Assembly: GCA_007922305.1 (NCBI GenBank)
Contig: ML677326.1
Span: 56,476,785-56,540,784, forward strand
DNA length: 64,000 nt
Origin: Dermatemys mawii
Taxonomy: Eukaryota; Chordata; Testudines; Dermatemydidae
Direction: 5' to 3'
Under the pieces are notes generated by a model. The model did not search any database. It was given only the letters and a program-made list of their open reading frames with translations, and was not told the origin of the DNA. The position numbers and the translations under genes were made by a program. Positions 62,577-64,000 of this stretch are shown here, one piece after another (position 1 is the stretch's first letter; every line of letters begins with the position of its first letter).

Positions 62577-64000
62577 ATATATGTTCTAATAAAGCTTAAT
62601 GCACATATTATAAGAAAGGAAGTCAATTATTTTCTCTTTGTTACTCATGTGCAATAGTATATATCTTAAAATATTTTTCACTGGGCATAGAGAATCTTTT
62701 AAAAAGTTAAGATACTTAAGTACAGTATAGTCTCTCTGACACTAAAAAGATATTTTTCATGATCAAATACTTCCTGAAATTTTACTTTAAATGTATTAAT
62801 CTATTGTCCTATGAATTTGCTTTGATCACTAAACTATCAAACATGGCTATTGTACTAAATAGCGTATGAAAAAATCTATCGTTTTCTTCCTAATCTTTGT
62901 TGTCAGGCTATAGTGCAGTGGTTTTCAATCTTTTTTTCTTTTGCAGATCCCTTTGGAAATCTTAGACATAGTCAGCAGACCTCCAGGGGTTCGTGGACGA
63001 CACTGTTCTAATGACAACCTTTTGCAGACCGTTAGTGTCTGCGGAGCCCCAGGGATCTGTGGACCACAGGTTGAAAACTACGGCTATAGTGTAATGTTTG
63101 TAAGCAATACTTTGCTGCACCTGTGGTCAACTCCACCCAGTGATTGTAGACACTATAATTAAGTGAAAAATATAATTTTATCTTTATTTTCTAAAAAGAT
63201 GATTACAAAACTGCCACGATCAGGGCCAGATTTAGAAGCAGATGACCCAGGCAACTGCCTGGAGAGTCAGGTTTGGGAGGCACTGGCTCTGAGTGCTGTA
63301 AGGTATTCAAAAGTTTAAGAAATGGAGGCGGGGAGTACCAAAGACATGCACTCCTGAGACACCATTTAGTCTAGGGCTGGCCCTGGCCATGATTACACTG
63401 CCTACATATAACTCATGGTATACCAAAGTTTTCTGCTTACACTGATGTAAAAGGCTTCTTGTGATTAAATCAGCACTACTGGAAAAGTAAAGTATATTCA
63501 CTACAGTAAATACAAAATGCAGGGCTAATATAAAATGCTAGTCTTAGTCTGCAGCAGACAACAAGATCAATGCTAGGAAAGGATTGCTATTGAGTAATAT
63601 GTACAGCTAGTAGAGAATTGATATGCAACTAAAAGCAACATTCTGAACTTTTCCATTTCTAAACCGCACCATTTTCCCCTACACTATTAAATGAAATTAT
63701 CTTTACTGCAGTTCTTTTAGTCTGACAAGATAATTGAAAAGAGATGTAGTGCCATAAGTGCAATTTACATCAATCTGTGTTGTTCTGTAGCAGAATTAAA
63801 AAATTGAAGAATTTATTTAACAAACGGTCTTGTATAAGAAAAGCATGTATTTGCTCAAGATGATTGTTAAAGGTAGACACACAAAGTCCTATAATGCTAA
63901 GTCTTCTCTAGTGCTTCAAATTCCACTGTCAGCACCTTTTGGCTCAGGGATAGTCAGAATAAATATTTTAATCAACCTTTTAGACATTAGCAAAATATCT
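62577..64000. other. Right end of the window
   Basis: Apart from the DNA element at 63215-63395 nothing is recognised. 62925-63085 (cagatccctttggaaatctt, ccccagggatctgtggacca) resembles a short interspersed repeat. Confidence 0.4.
63215..63395. mobile_element. Short DNA element with cagggcc...ggccctg ends
   Basis: Begins cagggccagatttaga and ends ctagggctggccctgg. Flanks ccacgatc and ccatgatt may be a diverged 8-bp duplication (hAT-like). Related to 22010-22265. Confidence 0.5.

Overview
This window is vertebrate nuclear DNA, most likely from a turtle or a closely related reptile. That assignment is an inference from the repeats: abundant CR1 LINE tails, an RTE LINE, a Penelope-like element with a GIY-YIG endonuclease, and many short DNA transposons (Harbinger, hAT and mariner types). 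Genes are split into small exons with GT..AG borders, and most long open frames in the window lie in repeats.

The only host gene family I can recognise is AADAT (kynurenine/alpha-aminoadipate aminotransferase, KAT II), present more than once on the + strand. Positions 1735-7209 hold the last four coding exons of one copy, whose earlier exons lie left of the window. Position 17602 holds a lone extra copy of the last coding exon with an intact splice acceptor. Positions 23464-44702 hold a complete second copy: 13 coding exons, all intron phases consistent, 1275 nt in total, 424 residues. In the four shared exons the two copies agree at about 72 of 105 residues (hand count), so this is an old tandem duplication. 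The complete copy keeps the PLP lysine (K262) and the main substrate and cofactor residues but has Gly at the position of human Arg20.

The rest is mobile-element sequence. In order: a 676-bp Harbinger-type MITE (416-1091) with an equal-length, opposite-orientation twin at 58721-59396; CR1 pieces; a hairpin hAT MITE (4440-4733); a Penelope-like element running into a 100-N gap (8813-10312); a nearly intact transposase-like reading frame on the - strand (14287-15963); an RTE LINE (19155-21080); three hAT elements with 8-bp target duplications (39683-40428, 42557-43637, 45900-46524), one inserted into a 122-bp mariner MITE and one carrying a 20-bp microinversion and a GC-rich minisatellite; a gag-only LTR retrotransposon with a SCAN-like capsid region (47840-50053, - strand); and a second, decayed LINE on the - strand (60820-62470). 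From 50 kb to the end I see no host exon.

No tRNA, rRNA, CRISPR array or bacterial-type signal was found. Exon borders were read by eye from splice consensus and protein similarity recalled from the human enzyme; no search was run.
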